A stretch of 12,746 nucleotides of DNA from JACRBK01 sp964427955 (lineage in GTDB: Bacteria > Chloroflexota > Anaerolineae > Aggregatilineales > Aggregatilineaceae), in NCBI GenBank assembly GCA_964427955.1, contig CAYRWY010000144.1:1-12746 (forward strand), given 5' to 3'. Under the pieces are notes generated by a model that was not told where the DNA came from, made no database searches, and saw only the letters and a program-made list of their open reading frames with translations. This document shows, one piece after another, positions 6,627-12,703 of the stretch; the stretch's first letter is position 1, and each line of letters begins with the position of its first letter. The position numbers were made by a program, and so were the translations under genes.

Positions 6627-7072
6627 GTGAACCGTCCTTACGAATTGGGATTCATTATCCCCAGCAATGTGCCCGAACCCGAAACCAAGACCGTGATCGG
6701 GAACGTTCAGGCCCGCGTCGAGCAGCTTGGTGGCAAAGTCAACAACGTCGACAATTGGGGCCGCCGCCGTCTCGCCTATCCGATCCGGGATTTCCGCGAA
6801 GGCTATTACATCTTCTTCCAGATGGATTTTCCGACTCAGCAGGTCGCCGAACTGGAACGCGGCCTGCGGCTCNNNNNNNNNNNNNNNNNNNNNNNNNNNN
6901 NNNNNNNNNNNNNNNNNNNNNNNNNNNNNNNNNNNNNNNNNNNNNNNNNNNNNNNNNNNNNNNNNNNNNNNNCCAGATGGATTTTCCGACTCAGCAGGTC
7001 GCCGAACTGGAACGCGGCCTGCGGCTCAATGATCAGGTGCTGCGGCACCTCGTCGTGCGGCTGGACGAATAA
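6627..7072 (+). CDS. rpsF: Small ribosomal subunit protein bS6, interrupted by a scaffold gap artefact
   Basis: The GTG at 6627 (MNRPYELGFIIPSN) is preceded by AAAGGAG, and the protein matches bS6, which binds the 16S rRNA platform together with bS18. The frame reads into 100 Ns at 6873. The sequence after the gap repeats the last 55 bases before it and then ends with NDQVLRHLVVRLDE and TAA at 7070-7072. With the Ns and one copy of the repeat removed, the gene is 291 bp and encodes 96 residues, the usual bS6 length. As printed, the duplicated 155 bases (55 + 100) shift the frame, so automatic gene callers would split or miss it. It is the first gene of the cluster, with ssb 26 bp downstream. 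Conserved features include the N-terminal RPYE and the WGRRRLAYPI strand. Confidence 0.92.
6818..7027. repeat. rpsF: Exact 55-bp duplication flanking the scaffold gap (6818-6872 = 6973-7027)
   Basis: The 55 bases ending at 6872 are repeated without mismatch starting at 6973, directly after the Ns. This is the pattern left when two contigs overlap by one k-mer but are joined with a gap instead of merged. The repeat encodes QMDFPTQQVAELERGLRL of bS6 and is present once in the inferred true gene. Confidence 0.93.
6873..6972. other. Assembly gap of exactly 100 N (placeholder length)
   Basis: Positions 6873-6972 are all N. A run of exactly 100 is a conventional unknown-size scaffold gap. Given the flanking 55-bp identity, the real gap length is most likely negative (an overlap), with no missing sequence. 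Confidence 0.97.
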
Positions 7073-7098
7073 CCACCGGGTAAGGAGCGCGACGCGCG

Positions 7099-7497
7099 AT
7101 GGCTCGTGGACTGAACAAGGTGATGATCATCGGGACCCTGGGGCGTGATCCCGAACTGCGATACACCCCTAGCGGGCGGCCTGTAGCCAGCTTCAGCGTG
7201 GCCACCAGCCGCACCTGGACATCATCCGACGGCGAGCGGCGCGAAGAAACCGAATGGTTCAATGTCGTGGCCTGGGGCAACCTGGCCGAGATCTGCAAAA
7301 CGCACCTGACCAAGGGGCAGCAGGTCTACGTCGAAGGCCGCCTGCAAACGCGCGGCTGGGAAGACGAAAACGGCACCCGCCACTACCGGACCGAACTGGT
7401 GGCCAACGAGATGATCCTGCTTGGGGATCGTCACGGGGCCCAAGACCTGCACGACGACGAAACGACGAACGAAGACAAAGATCACTTTCCATTCTAA
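7099..7497 (+). CDS. ssb: Single-stranded DNA-binding protein SSB
   Basis: The protein has 132 residues. Residues 3-110 form the OB fold with family hallmarks: NKVMIIGTLGRDPELRYTPSG at the start, WFNVVAWGNLAE (53-64) and KGQQVYVEGRLQTRGWED (72-89). Trp40, Trp53 and Trp87 lie at or within one residue of the ssDNA-stacking tryptophans of E. coli SSB. The tail after residue 110 is short (about 22 residues) and acidic, and ends DHFPF, the conserved tip that recruits replication and repair partners. The ATG at 7099 has AAGGAG upstream with an 11-nt spacing. It sits between rpsF and rpsR, the classic arrangement in which SSB is co-expressed with the S6/S18 pair. Confidence 0.96.
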   Translation: MARGLNKVMIIGTLGRDPELRYTPSGRPVASFSVATSRTWTSSDGERREETEWFNVVAWGNLAEICKTHLTKGQQVYVEGRLQTRGWEDENGTRHYRTELVANEMILLGDRHGAQDLHDDETTNEDKDHFPF

Positions 7498-7515
7498 CAG
7501 CAAGGAGAATTCCAG

Positions 7516-7842
7516 GTGAGCAAGCGTAATAACCCGTGGGATGACGACCAGAACGACGATCTCGACGACGAGATGGAATCCGACGATCGTGGGTCAGGCG
7601 GCGGTCGGGGCGACCGTTCGCACGGCTCACGGCGGAAAGAAGACTACTTCCGCACCAGCAAGACGGTGCCCAACTACAAAGATGTAGATACCCTGCGCCG
7701 CTTCATGACCGAACGGGCCAAGATTCGCCCGCGCCGTCAGACGGGGCTTAGCTCGAAGAACCAGCGGCTGTTGGCCCGCCAGATCAAGCGCGCTCGTCAG
7801 TTGGCCCTGCTGCCCTTCACCGACGAGCACAATCGCGGCTAA
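7516..7842 (+). CDS. rpsR: Small ribosomal subunit protein bS18 with an acidic N-terminal extension
   Basis: The protein has 108 residues from a GTG start at 7516, preceded by AAGGAG at 8-nt spacing and 18 bp after ssb. The conserved bS18 core spans about 42-101 (NYKDVDTLRRFMTERAKIRPRR, LARQIKRARQLALLPF) and pairs with bS6 on the 16S rRNA platform. The first ~40 residues form an unusual Asp/Gly/Arg-rich extension (NNPWDDDQNDDLDDEMESDD, then a GSGGGRGDR stretch) that looks disordered. All cysteines are absent, including those that bind zinc in some bS18 proteins and the Cys of the usual TG-C-KHQR stretch (here TGLSSKNQR), so this is a zinc-independent form. A later internal start would remove the extension, but no better ribosome-binding site is evident. 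Confidence 0.94.
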   Translation: MSKRNNPWDDDQNDDLDDEMESDDRGSGGGRGDRSHGSRRKEDYFRTSKTVPNYKDVDTLRRFMTERAKIRPRRQTGLSSKNQRLLARQIKRARQLALLPFTDEHNRG

Positions 7843-7856
7843 AAACCTGTCAATTT

Positions 7857-7897
7857 CCGGCCTGGCCCTCTGCATCCACGCTCAGAAGCCAGGCCGG
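7857..7897 (+). promoter_or_regulatory. Perfect 10-bp inverted repeat between rpsR and the PPIase gene
   Basis: CCGGCCTGGC (7857-7866) and GCCAGGCCGG (7888-7897) form a 10-bp stem with a 21-nt loop, starting 14 bp after the rpsR stop. No T-run follows, so it is not a standard intrinsic terminator. It could be an attenuator, an RNase processing point or a stabiliser separating ribosomal and PPIase expression. I see no convincing promoter between it and 7930. Confidence 0.5.
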
Positions 7898-7929
7898 CAC
7901 ATGCTACATCTGCGTAGGAGAAATTTTTT

Positions 7930-9426
7930 ATGGCTAAAAAAGGAACAACCGGAGGACCGCGCGCACGCCGTATGAGCGCGGAAGACCTGGAGCGCCGCAG
8001 ACAATACAAGTCGCGTCACGAGCGCGAGATGATGTGGCAGCGGCGGGCTATCATTGCAGCGGTGGCCCTGGTGACGGTGGTGGTCTTGATCCTGGGATAC
8101 GCGATTTTCTTTGAGCAGATTATCCATCCCCGGCAGGCCGTGTTCACCATCAACGGCCACAAAGTCTCGACCAGTGATTTTGAAGAGCGGGTACGCTTTA
8201 CCCGTTGGCAGACCGCGTCGGAAATCCGCCAGTTGTACAATCTGTCCGGCGGCAACATCGACCTGATCCAGCAGTATGCCAGCCAGCAGTTGAGCTACTT
8301 GCAAAGCCCGATCCTGATGGGCAGCCAGGTGCGCGACCAGATGGAGGAAGACGTCATCGTCGAGCAGGGCGCGAAGAAGATGGGGATCAAGATCGACAAG
8401 AATGGTCCGGAAGTTGACAAGCAGGTTGACACCTTCATGGGCCAGTTGGCCGGGCTGAGCGCGCCATCTGCCGAGACGGCCACCCCCACCCTGACACCGA
8501 CCATCACGCTGACCCCGCTAGTCTCGTCTACGCCGAGCAGCACGCCGTCAGAAACGCCGATCCCGTCGGAGACGCCCACCCTGACGCCCAGCGCGACCTT
8601 CACGCCCCCGGCGATCACCTACACGCCGTCGGCGACGCTGATCCCCTCGGCCACGCCGGTCCCGACCGAGACGGCCACGCCCGGCCCCAGCCCGACTGCG
8701 ACCCTGTCCCCCACCCCGACGGAGTCACCCACTCCGACGGCTACGCTGGACGCGACCCAGATCATGGGGACCATCGACGCTTCGGCCAAAGATTTCTACG
8801 CCGAAGCGAACAAAACGGTCGATGTCGGCAAGAGCGCGATCCGGGACATCTTCTACTACCAGGCCATCCGCGATGCCGTTCAGGCTGAACTGAACAAGGA
8901 TATTGCGCCCGACGAACTCCAGGTGAACGCCCGCCACATGTTGTTCGCGTTCGACCCGACGAATCCTCAATCCACGACGCCGCCGACCGACGAACAGAAA
9001 GCCGACGCGAAAGCGCGTGCCGATGCGGCCCTGTTGGCGCTGCAAAATGGCGAACCCTTTGCCGACCTGGCCCAAGCCGTGTCCAACGACACCGGCAGTG
9101 CCACCCAGGGTGGCGAGTTGGGATGGGCCAGCCCTGACGGCTATGTGGCGGCCTTCAAGGACGCGGTGTTGAATTCGACCATTGGCGAGATCGTGGGGCC
9201 GATCGAGACCGAATACGGCTACCACATCATCCAGGTAGAAGCGCGCGAAGTGCGCACGCTGACCCCCAGCGAACTGAGCACCAAGCAGCAGAAAGCCTTC
9301 GACGACTGGCTGCAAGCGCTCAAAGACGCGGCCAAGATCGACGAACGCAGCGACTGGATGGACCGTATTCCCGAAGATCCGTCGTACAACAGCCTGCTGG
9401 GCGACATCCTGCCCATCAACCAGTAA
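7930..9426 (+). CDS. Membrane-anchored SurA-like / parvulin-type peptidyl-prolyl cis-trans isomerase
   Basis: The protein has 498 residues. A basic cytoplasmic start (1-38) precedes one membrane helix at 39-61 (IIAAVALVTVVVLILGYAIF). Residues 67-175 resemble the SurA N-terminal chaperone domain (AVFTINGHKVSTSDFEERVRF). Residues 181-274 are a Thr/Pro/Ser spacer inserted inside the chaperone part. Residues 279-325 resume helical chaperone sequence, and 329-438 are a PpiC/rotamase domain (ARHMLFAF, GEPFADLAQAVSNDTGS, GGELGWA, GYHIIQVEARE) with His336 and His432 at the usual parvulin positions. It should help proteins fold after export, on the outer face of the membrane. The ATG at 7930 has TAGGAG at 9-nt spacing. 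It follows rpsR by 87 bp and may be read through from the ribosomal promoter. A strong terminator follows. Confidence 0.88.
   Translation: MAKKGTTGGPRARRMSAEDLERRRQYKSRHEREMMWQRRAIIAAVALVTVVVLILGYAIFFEQIIHPRQAVFTINGHKVSTSDFEERVRFTRWQTASEIRQLYNLSGGNIDLIQQYASQQLSYLQSPILMGSQVRDQMEEDVIVEQGAKKMGIKIDKNGPEVDKQVDTFMGQLAGLSAPSAETATPTLTPTITLTPLVSSTPSSTPSETPIPSETPTLTPSATFTPPAITYTPSATLIPSATPVPTETATPGPSPTATLSPTPTESPTPTATLDATQIMGTIDASAKDFYAEANKTVDVGKSAIRDIFYYQAIRDAVQAELNKDIAPDELQVNARHMLFAFDPTNPQSTTPPTDEQKADAKARADAALLALQNGEPFADLAQAVSNDTGSATQGGELGWASPDGYVAAFKDAVLNSTIGEIVGPIETEYGYHIIQVEAREVRTLTPSELSTKQQKAFDDWLQALKDAAKIDERSDWMDRIPEDPSYNSLLGDILPINQ
8470..8751 (+). repeat. Low-complexity Thr/Pro/Ser spacer-coding region inside the PPIase gene
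   Basis: Residues 181-274 of the PPIase consist of TP, SETP, SATP and PTPT units, and the DNA is a degenerate repeat of ACGCC/ACCCC triplet blocks. It splits the SurA-type N-terminal region from the helices before the parvulin domain, so it acts as a long flexible insert instead of a terminal stalk. Confidence 0.6.
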
Positions 9427-9451
9427 CGACGGCGCTGAACCAGAACACAAG

Positions 9452-9486
9452 CGGCGCGGGGAAAACTCCCTGCGCCGTTTTTGTTT
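9452..9486 (+). terminator. Rho-independent terminator after the PPIase gene
   Basis: CGGCGCGGGGA (9452-9462) pairs with TCCCTGCGCCG (9467-9477), with one G-T wobble and an AAAC loop, followed by TTTTTGTTT. It ends plus-strand transcription 26 bp after the PPIase stop. The T-tract overlaps the stop codon of the convergent lipoprotein gene. On the minus strand it has no U-tract, so it mainly works in the plus direction. Confidence 0.9.
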
Positions 9487-10456
9487 AGGGCAGCCAGGCC
9501 TGCCAGACGGCTTGATTCTCCTCGATCCACTGCTGGACGACCTGGTCCACCGTCGCGTGATCGGCCTGAACCTGGGCCATCATCTGGATCTGATCGTTGT
9601 TGGTAAGGGTGAAGCGCTTGAGGAACTGGTAGGCGTCCGGCGCATACTCAGCCAGTCCCGGCCAGAAGATCTTGAGCAGGCGATCTTCAGGAAAGTCACA
9701 GGCGATCTGCGCCTCGACGGCGTAGCAGTCCTCCGAATAGGGCGGCAGCGCCACGCGGTACAGATCGTAGATGCCCAAGATCCAATGCGGCGTCCAGAAA
9801 AACGCCAGGAACGACTCATGCGCCTCGTACGCCACGGTCAGCGCCGCCACTTCCGCCGCTTCCGATCCGGTGAAATCGACGTCAAAGTTCAACCCCAGGT
9901 TCTTGACGGCCAATACCCCGTGCTTCTGATCGATCCAATCCGGATCGCCGCCGATGATGCGCCCCCGGTCAGGCGGGCTTGAGGCGGCAAAGGCCGCGAC
10001 GATCTGCGGGTCTTTGAGACTCTCCCAACTGCGCAGCATGGGATATTTGAGGAGCACGTAATCCGGCACGAAGAGGCCGGAATGCCCGACGACTCCCAGC
10101 GGGCCGCCATTTTCGACGGCCCCGTCCCGGTGGATGTACTGCTCGATTTGAGCCGGATAGGAGGTGGTCCAGAGTTCCAGGCTGGCGTGGATGTTCCCCG
10201 CCGCCAGTTCGTCGAACTGGGAGGCAGGCACCACCGGGATCAATTCGACCGGATACCCCAGTTCATGTTCGAGGAGGCGTTGGGCGATCCGGACGTCGAG
10301 TTCGGCAGCGAGCCAGGGCAGCACCGCCAGTTTGATGACGGGGCGGTTCGATGGTGGAGTGGCCGTGGGCGAGACTTTCGTCGGCGCGCTGGTGCACGCG
10401 GCAGCAAACAGCACCACCCCGAGCAGCAGCACGAATGGGCGCGAGGGTTTATGCAT
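9485..10456 (-). CDS. OpuAC-type glycine betaine/choline-binding lipoprotein of an ABC transporter
   Basis: I chose the ATG at 10456 (MHKPSRPFVLLLG, 323 residues) because GGAG lies 6 nt upstream. An in-frame ATG at 10486 would add ten residues but lacks a site. Residues 7-20 are a signal sequence ending FAAAC, so Cys21 is probably lipidated. A short Thr/Pro stretch (22-38) follows, then the substrate-binding fold from VIKLAVLPW (40-48). Trp48, Trp96 (LELW) and FFWTPHW (219-225, Trp221/Trp225) fit the aromatic cage that binds quaternary amines in OpuAC/ProX proteins. The protein would capture betaine, choline or related compatible solutes at the cell surface. No permease or ATPase gene is adjacent, so its transporter must lie elsewhere. 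It converges with the PPIase gene and has a distinctive promoter with inverted repeats. Confidence 0.85.
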   Translation of the reverse strand: MHKPSRPFVLLLGVVLFAAACTSAPTKVSPTATPPSNRPVIKLAVLPWLAAELDVRIAQRLLEHELGYPVELIPVVPASQFDELAAGNIHASLELWTTSYPAQIEQYIHRDGAVENGGPLGVVGHSGLFVPDYVLLKYPMLRSWESLKDPQIVAAFAASSPPDRGRIIGGDPDWIDQKHGVLAVKNLGLNFDVDFTGSEAAEVAALTVAYEAHESFLAFFWTPHWILGIYDLYRVALPPYSEDCYAVEAQIACDFPEDRLLKIFWPGLAEYAPDAYQFLKRFTLTNNDQIQMMAQVQADHATVDQVVQQWIEENQAVWQAWLP

Positions 10457-10494
10457 CGGTTTCTCCTGCCAGGCCCCATTGACCATCGATTCCT

Positions 10495-10523
10495 AGTGTA
10501 CGACGGAGAGACCGTCTTTTCAA
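10495..10523 (-). promoter_or_regulatory. Sigma70-type promoter for the OpuAC-type lipoprotein gene, with an internal inverted repeat
   Basis: On the minus strand: -35 TTGAAA (10518-10523), a 17-bp spacer, and -10 TACACT (10495-10500). The spacer holds GACGG/CCGTC (10502-10506 and 10512-10516), a 5-bp inverted repeat. Predicted start is near 10488, leaving a leader of about 32 nt with GGAG. Confidence 0.6.
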
Positions 10524-10536
10524 CCAACGGTTGGTT
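10522..10536. promoter_or_regulatory. Candidate operator palindrome overlapping the -35 of the lipoprotein promoter
   Basis: AACCAACGGTTGGTT is a 15-bp palindrome with 7-bp arms around one central base. It overlaps the -35 box by two bases and touches the last base of the WD40 gene stop codon. The shape and position fit a dimeric repressor such as a TetR-family protein. No regulator gene is seen nearby, so this is inference. Confidence 0.45.
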
Positions 10537-11576
10537 CACTCGGAGGCGTCCGCGGCGATTCCCCAGATCCGCAGCAGGTTATTGCCGCGCGTGGACTGGT
10601 ACCGACCGCTGCCAGAGACGAGGCGCGATCCGTCCGGCGACCAGGCCACGCCCCACACCGCCGATCCCACTCCCAGGCGGATCAGCTCCTGGCGCGTACT
10701 CACGTCCCACAACCGCACGTGACCATCTTCCCCGGTCGAGGCCAGCAGCGTGCCGTCCGGCGACCAGGCCACGCCGCGCGACCACCCAGCGCGTACGTCG
10801 AGGATCGCCAGCGCCTCCTGGCTGTCAGGCGTCCACCACTGGATCGGCCCCTGCTGCGTGGCTCCGGCCAGGATCGCCCCGTCCGGCGACCAGGCCAGGC
10901 CATTCACGTCGTCGCGCCCCCGCGTGCTGGCCGCGATCAGGTTGGCGGACTCTAACGTGCCAGCATCCCACAGCCGCACCGTCGCGTCGATGCTCCCGGA
11001 GGCTAGCAGCGTGCCGTCCGGCGACCACGCGGTCGCAATCACCTGGCGGGAGTGGCCGGACAGCGTGGTCGAAGTGCCCGCCGCCAGGTCGAACACGATC
11101 ACCGTGCCCGCCGCCGTCCCACTGGCGAGGCGCGCGCCGTCGGGCGTCCAGGCCACGCTGAACGTCCACTGGTGGGTCGCGTAGCGTTCCAACTCGGTCC
11201 CCTGCCGCGCCTCCCAGATTCGCACCGTCCCATCCCGGCTGGCCGATGCAATCCGCGATCCGTCCGGCGACCAGGCCACGCCCCACACCGCGCCGCCGTG
11301 ACCTTCCAGGGTGCGCAGCAGATCCCCCGTCTCTGCCGACCAGAGGCGGATGGTGTGATCCTCACTGCCGGAGGCGATCTGCGCGCCGTCGGGCGACCAG
11401 GCAACCGTGTAGATGGCGGCTTCGTGCCCCTCCAATTCCGCCAGAAGGACGACCTGCGCCGCGTTGGCGGGCGTGATCGGCTCGCCCGATCCCGCCGGGA
11501 TGCGATCGGACTGCGCCGCCGCCCAGGCGGGAAAAGCTAGAGCGACCAACAGGCATAGACTGCTGAGCCATTTCAT
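10536..11576 (-). CDS. Secreted seven-bladed WD40-repeat beta-propeller protein
   Basis: The protein has 346 residues. A signal peptide (1-21) ends AWAAA. Seven WD40 repeats follow at about 50-80, 92-121, 134-163, 174-203, 220-248, 263-290 and 302-338. Each carries VAWSPDG or a close variant, and most end in RLWD/RIW, enough to close a single propeller. There is no other domain, so it probably acts as a binding scaffold outside the cytoplasm; the partner is unknown. The ATG at 11576 is supported by GAGGAGG five bases upstream. Repeats 2 and 7 share a 38-bp identical DNA block. The gene is divergent from the 302-aa secreted protein gene and lies upstream of the lipoprotein gene on the same strand, separated by the latter's own promoter. 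Confidence 0.92.
   Translation of the reverse strand: MKWLSSLCLLVALAFPAWAAAQSDRIPAGSGEPITPANAAQVVLLAELEGHEAAIYTVAWSPDGAQIASGSEDHTIRLWSAETGDLLRTLEGHGGAVWGVAWSPDGSRIASASRDGTVRIWEARQGTELERYATHQWTFSVAWTPDGARLASGTAAGTVIVFDLAAGTSTTLSGHSRQVIATAWSPDGTLLASGSIDATVRLWDAGTLESANLIAASTRGRDDVNGLAWSPDGAILAGATQQGPIQWWTPDSQEALAILDVRAGWSRGVAWSPDGTLLASTGEDGHVRLWDVSTRQELIRLGVGSAVWGVAWSPDGSRLVSGSGRYQSTRGNNLLRIWGIAADASE
10624..11291 (-). repeat. WD40 blade-coding DNA repeats, with a 38-bp perfect pair (10624-10661 and 11254-11291)
   Basis: Copies of the block GTCCGGCGACCAGGCCACGC, coding for AWSPDG, recur through the gene at roughly blade spacing. The pair at 10624-10661 and 11254-11291 is identical over 38 bp, codes for VWGVAWSPDGSR in blades 7 and 2, and lies exactly 630 bp apart. 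Confidence 0.75.
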
Positions 11577-11685
11577 GAGATCCTCCTCGAATCTGACCGA
11601 TACAGGTTATACGAGGGAACCTTCTCCCCCAGCCGGTTGTCTAAATAACAGAGGAATGGATACCCAAACACAAGGAGCGATTACC

Positions 11686-12594
11686 ATGCACTGCTACCGC
11701 CGACGACTCTGGTTCCTGATCCTGATCGTCACGCTGGTCACCGGCCTGTTTACAGCGCCGGTTCACGCCAGTCCCGCCCCGCGCGGGATCACCACGTATG
11801 CCGCGTTCCAGAAATATCAGAATGGGTACATGATCTGGCGCGCAGATACCGGCGAAGTCTGGGCGCTGATCGACGCCGGATTCCAGGTGCGCTCCTTCCT
11901 CCAGACGAGCTACGAGAGTCTGCCCGACAATCCGGTGGCGGAGGCCACCCCCGCCGGGATGGTGCGGCCCGTCAACGGCTTCGGGCGCGTGTGGGGCAAC
12001 TTCGAGGACCTCCGGGCGCAATTGGGCTGGGCACAGATCCAGGAGATCGGCTATACCGCGACGATCACGGCGGTGGCGCGCTCGGCGGGCGGATTGGAGC
12101 AGTTCACCGTCAACTTTCCGGGCGGGCGGGTGATCGTGATCCGATCCGACCACTCGTGGCAGGATTACGGGCAGCCGCGCTTTATCAGCAGCCTGCCGTC
12201 GTCCACCAGCTTTCCGGCCACGATCCAGCGTTTCGAGCACGGCTCGATGATCTGGTGGAGCGAGACGGGCAGCGTGTGGGTGCTGTACGACAGCGGCCTC
12301 GCGGCGCTGTATGATTCGGCAGCATATGGAGGGCTGCCAGATAACCCGGTGACCGCCCTACCCCCAGGAGGGTTGGTCAAGCCCGGTTTCGGCTTTGGCA
12401 AAGTGTGGGGCAACTTCCCGGCGGTGCGGCAGCAGATCGGTTGGGCGCTGGGAGCCGAGTGGGGTTACCAGATGACGTTCCAGCGCACGTCCAGCTTTTC
12501 GACGGTGGGCGGGATCGCCGTGTATTTCGTGATCAGCTCGCCCACCCAGCGCATCGTGATCGCCGACAACAATACCTGGCACCTGGAACCCTGA
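11686..12594 (+). CDS. Secreted protein with two copies of an uncharacterised Trp/Gly-rich domain
   Basis: I chose the ATG at 11686 (MHCYRRRLWFLILIV, 302 residues) because AAGGAG lies 8 nt upstream and a signal peptide (8-28, ending VHASP) follows at once. In-frame upstream starts, including one at 11656, lack such a site, and the longest would overlap the divergent WD40 gene. The mature protein is an internal duplication. Residues 38-160 and 177-299 share FQKYQNGYMIW / IQRFEHGSMIW, GEVWALIDAG / GSVWVLYDSG, LPDNPV, GFGRVWGNF / GFGKVWGNF and LGWA / IGWA, at an offset of about 139. I do not know a family name, but I recall related units in exported Anaerolineae proteins, often at C-termini. No catalytic residues stand out; a ligand- or wall-binding role is a guess. 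Confidence 0.85.
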   Translation: MHCYRRRLWFLILIVTLVTGLFTAPVHASPAPRGITTYAAFQKYQNGYMIWRADTGEVWALIDAGFQVRSFLQTSYESLPDNPVAEATPAGMVRPVNGFGRVWGNFEDLRAQLGWAQIQEIGYTATITAVARSAGGLEQFTVNFPGGRVIVIRSDHSWQDYGQPRFISSLPSSTSFPATIQRFEHGSMIWWSETGSVWVLYDSGLAALYDSAAYGGLPDNPVTALPPGGLVKPGFGFGKVWGNFPAVRQQIGWALGAEWGYQMTFQRTSSFSTVGGIAVYFVISSPTQRIVIADNNTWHLEP

Positions 12595-12639
12595 TAGACC
12601 GGTTCACAAACCAACTTTAAATTTCTCTAAAACTCGCCC

Positions 12640-12668
12640 TTGCCATACCCCTGTCGCTCTGCTAGAAT
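12640..12668 (+). promoter_or_regulatory. Strong sigma70-type promoter with a GC-rich discriminator, reading out of the right edge
   Basis: TTGCCA (12640-12645), a 17-bp spacer, and TAGAAT (12663-12668), followed by ACCGCCCGC before the predicted start. A GC-rich discriminator is typical of stringently controlled stable-RNA promoters. No start codon with a ribosome-binding site follows before the window ends. Confidence 0.65.
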
Positions 12669-12691
12669 ACCGCCCGCTTGACGAAAGCAAA

Positions 12692-12703
12692 AGCACCTTA
12701 ACA
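12692..12703 (+). promoter_or_regulatory. boxA-like antitermination element in the leader at the right edge
   Basis: AGCACCTTAACA matches nine of twelve positions of the E. coli rRNA boxA (TGCTCTTTAACA), including the TTAACA end. It lies about 20-30 nt after the predicted start of the promoter at 12640. It could recruit NusB-S10 if an rRNA operon follows. The remaining stretch 12704-12746 shows no gene. Confidence 0.4.

Noticed and set aside
6342..7148. A 268-codon plus-strand frame spanning the Ns
   Set aside because: It includes 34 codons of N, uses the wrong frame after the duplicated block and starts upstream of the rpsF promoter. It is produced by the assembly gap.
10502..10520. Rho-independent terminator on the plus strand (GACGG-loop-CCGTC then TTTT)
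   Set aside because: No plus-strand gene precedes it, the stem is only 5 bp, and the same bases form the spacer of a good minus-strand promoter.
10082..11161. A 359-codon plus-strand frame
   Set aside because: It runs across the opposite strands of both the lipoprotein and the WD40 genes and their intergenic region, and its composition is typical of an antisense shadow.
11413..11685. N-terminal extension of the 302-aa secreted protein to an upstream start
   Set aside because: It would overlap the divergent WD40 gene and place the signal peptide inside the protein; AAGGAG and the signal peptide support the ATG at 11686.
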